Of a DNA stretch of 64,000 nucleotides, positions 62,902-64,000 are shown piece after piece (positions within the stretch are counted from its first letter, which is position 1; each line of letters opens with the position of its first letter). The notes under the pieces were generated by a model that saw nothing but the letters and a program-made list of their open reading frames with translations, did no database searches and had not been told where the DNA came from. The translations under genes and the position numbers were made by a program. Origin of the DNA: CADEFQ01 sp050185195 (GTDB lineage Bacteria; Pseudomonadota; Gammaproteobacteria; Steroidobacterales; Steroidobacteraceae); assembly GCA_050185195.1 (NCBI GenBank), contig JBFWZQ010000011.1, positions 47,336 through 111,335 of the forward strand, in the 5' to 3' direction.

Positions 62902-63792
62902 GTGACGCCGGCCGATGCGCCCGTCGCGGTGTTCGTGTCGGACGATCCGCGCGCCTGCGAAGAACGCGCGTTCGTCCTGACCGCCGTCGGCATCCCGTAT
63001 CTGGTCGCGCTGGCGCCCGCCGGCCACGCGCTGTTCGTCGATCCCGCGCGCGCGCAGGAGGCGCGCGAGCACCTCGCCCGCTACGCGGCGGAGCGGCGCG
63101 TCCCGCCTGCGCCGCCCCCGGTTGATCGCAAACCCGGACATCCGCTCGCCTGGCTCGGCAGCGCCGCCTACGCGCTCGTGCTGCTCGCGATCGGTCTTGC
63201 GATCGGCGCCGGCGTCGGCCCGCTCGACGCCTATGCGCGCGGTGTCGCCGACGCGGGCCTGATCCGCCAGGGCGAGGGGTGGCGCGCGGTCACCGCCCTC
63301 ACGCTGCACACCGATGCCGCGCACCTGGTCGCCAATCTCGCGGCCGGCGCGTGGTTCGGTTACCTCGTGGGCCGCCGCCTCGGGCCGGGCAGCGCATGGC
63401 TCCTGGTCGTGCTGGCGGCCGCAGCGGCAAACGCCATCGAGGCATTGTTTGGCCCCGTGCCGCATCGCTCCGTGGGCGCATCGACCGCGGTGTTCGCCGC
63501 GCTCGGCCTGCTCGCCGCACACGCGTGGCGCGAGCAGTACCCGCGGCGGGCACGCTGGGCCGTGCGCTGGGGGCCGCTAGTCGGCGGCGTGTTGCTGCTC
63601 GGCTGGCTGGGATCCGAAGGCGAACACACGGATGTCATGGCGCATGTGCTCGGCTTTGGCTGCGGCATCGTTGCCGGGCTCGCCGTCGCGCGTCCGGTGG
63701 TGGCACGCGCGCTCGCGCGGGTGCCGCAGGGGTGGGCGGGCGCGGCAGCGCTCGCGGTGGTTGCAGTCGCGTGGATGTTCGCGTTGCGGTGA
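62902..63792 (+). CDS. Rhomboid family intramembrane serine protease
   Basis: The 296-residue protein has a hydrophilic N-terminus (about 1-75) and about six membrane helices. Catalytic Ser is in the GAST motif of VGASTAVFAALG and His in VMAHVLGFGCGIVAG, with the HLVANLAAG segment near the first helices. It should cleave membrane proteins within the bilayer. It starts at a GTG 3 bases after the ntrX stop. The substrate is unknown. Confidence 0.88.
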   Translation: MTPADAPVAVFVSDDPRACEERAFVLTAVGIPYLVALAPAGHALFVDPARAQEAREHLARYAAERRVPPAPPPVDRKPGHPLAWLGSAAYALVLLAIGLAIGAGVGPLDAYARGVADAGLIRQGEGWRAVTALTLHTDAAHLVANLAAGAWFGYLVGRRLGPGSAWLLVVLAAAAANAIEALFGPVPHRSVGASTAVFAALGLLAAHAWREQYPRRARWAVRWGPLVGGVLLLGWLGSEGEHTDVMAHVLGFGCGIVAGLAVARPVVARALARVPQGWAGAAALAVVAVAWMFALR

Positions 63793-63824
63793 AGGCAGCG
63801 AGCAAGAGGCCGCGGGCAGGCGGT

Positions 63825-63995
63825 GCGCTGATTCATCCGCCTCCTCGCGGGTCGAGCGCATCGCCTGCGGCGAGTGTGCCCTCGGGGCGCCGGCGCTCGG
63901 CGTGAGATCAAGCCGCAATCGGAACCGTCGCGGTCGCCTCGCTCTGACCGGCGCCCCTCGGCGCTCTCCACGCTCGTCAGCGGATGAATCAGCGC
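63825..63995. repeat. Perfect 16-bp inverted repeat flanking 139 bases at the right edge
   Basis: GCGCTGATTCATCCGC at 63825-63840 and its exact inverted copy at 63980-63995 enclose a gene-free stretch. Inside lies another dyad, GGGGCGCCGG at 63885-63894 with CCGGCGCCCC at 63948-63957. There is no coding sequence with support in this stretch. The ends could be terminal inverted repeats of a small non-autonomous mobile element, or arms of a large RNA or DNA fold. The window ends five bases after the right arm, so flanking duplications cannot be judged. Confidence 0.6.
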
Positions 63996-64000
63996 GCGGC

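Overview
The window is a continuous, densely coded stretch of a very GC-rich bacterial chromosome with no rRNA, tRNA, CRISPR array, integrase or transposase that I can recognise. Gene order and protein type point to a gammaproteobacterium near the Xanthomonadales / Nevskiales / Steroidobacterales. The right half carries the aroE, rlmJ, topA, smg, dprA block and the LysM protein, def, fmt, rsmB, DUF4390, ntrY, ntrX block. The left half is rich in acyl-CoA dehydrogenases and TonB-dependent receptors, as in bacteria that live on fatty acids, sterols or other hydrophobic substrates. The taxonomic call is inference from gene content, not from a search.

Left part (1-17.1 kb). A truncated receiver-like / membrane / helical-repeat protein lies at the edge, divergent from a coupled trio: secreted protein, GNAT acetyltransferase and dodecin. 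Next come gspB and gspA (type II secretion accessory proteins) behind a beta-oxidation pair (multifunctional hydratase/dehydrogenase and thiolase). Two acyl-CoA dehydrogenase genes and a TonB-dependent receptor run the other way. A minus-strand run follows: SDR, acyl-CoA dehydrogenase, an unknown 123-residue protein, DUF1326 and DUF2182.

Middle (17.1-33.3 kb). A 31-bp-arm palindrome separates the SDR gene from an overlapping operon mdh, SYLF lipoprotein-like protein, fadE, DUF3667, dinB. Divergent from mdh, behind a strong promoter with an overlapping dyad, is a 52-residue membrane peptide gene, then a YtrA-type GntR regulator, an ABC ATPase and its permease. A four-gene overlapping Mla/Mce-type lipid transport operon follows (STAS-MlaE fusion, MlaF, MlaD, PqiC-like lipoprotein). 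A second TonB-dependent receptor is divergent from a Tat-exported sarcosine-oxidase-like flavoprotein.

Right part (33.3-64 kb). A short accessory patch holds an unknown protein, an internally deleted dihydrofolate-reductase-family gene, an MFS transporter and a phospholipase-D-like protein. After it come an ABC-F ATPase, a GGDEF-EAL protein with non-consensus motifs, a DsbA-like oxidoreductase, an M15 peptidase, an HD phosphodiesterase, xthA, prlC and glutathione reductase. The rest is housekeeping: aroE, rlmJ, topA, smg and dprA on the minus strand, maiA, a LysM lipoprotein, then def, fmt, rsmB, DUF4390, ntrY, ntrX and a rhomboid protease. The last 200 bases hold a perfect 16-bp inverted repeat.

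Many neighbouring genes share 4-base start/stop overlaps (ATGA, GTGA, TTGA), so most clusters look translationally coupled. No stretch longer than about 210 bases lacks a gene. I found no obvious phage, defence or secondary-metabolite system. The less explained items are the small-peptide/YtrA/ABC unit, the unknown/DUF1326/DUF2182 trio, the two palindromic elements, and several regulators with altered catalytic motifs.
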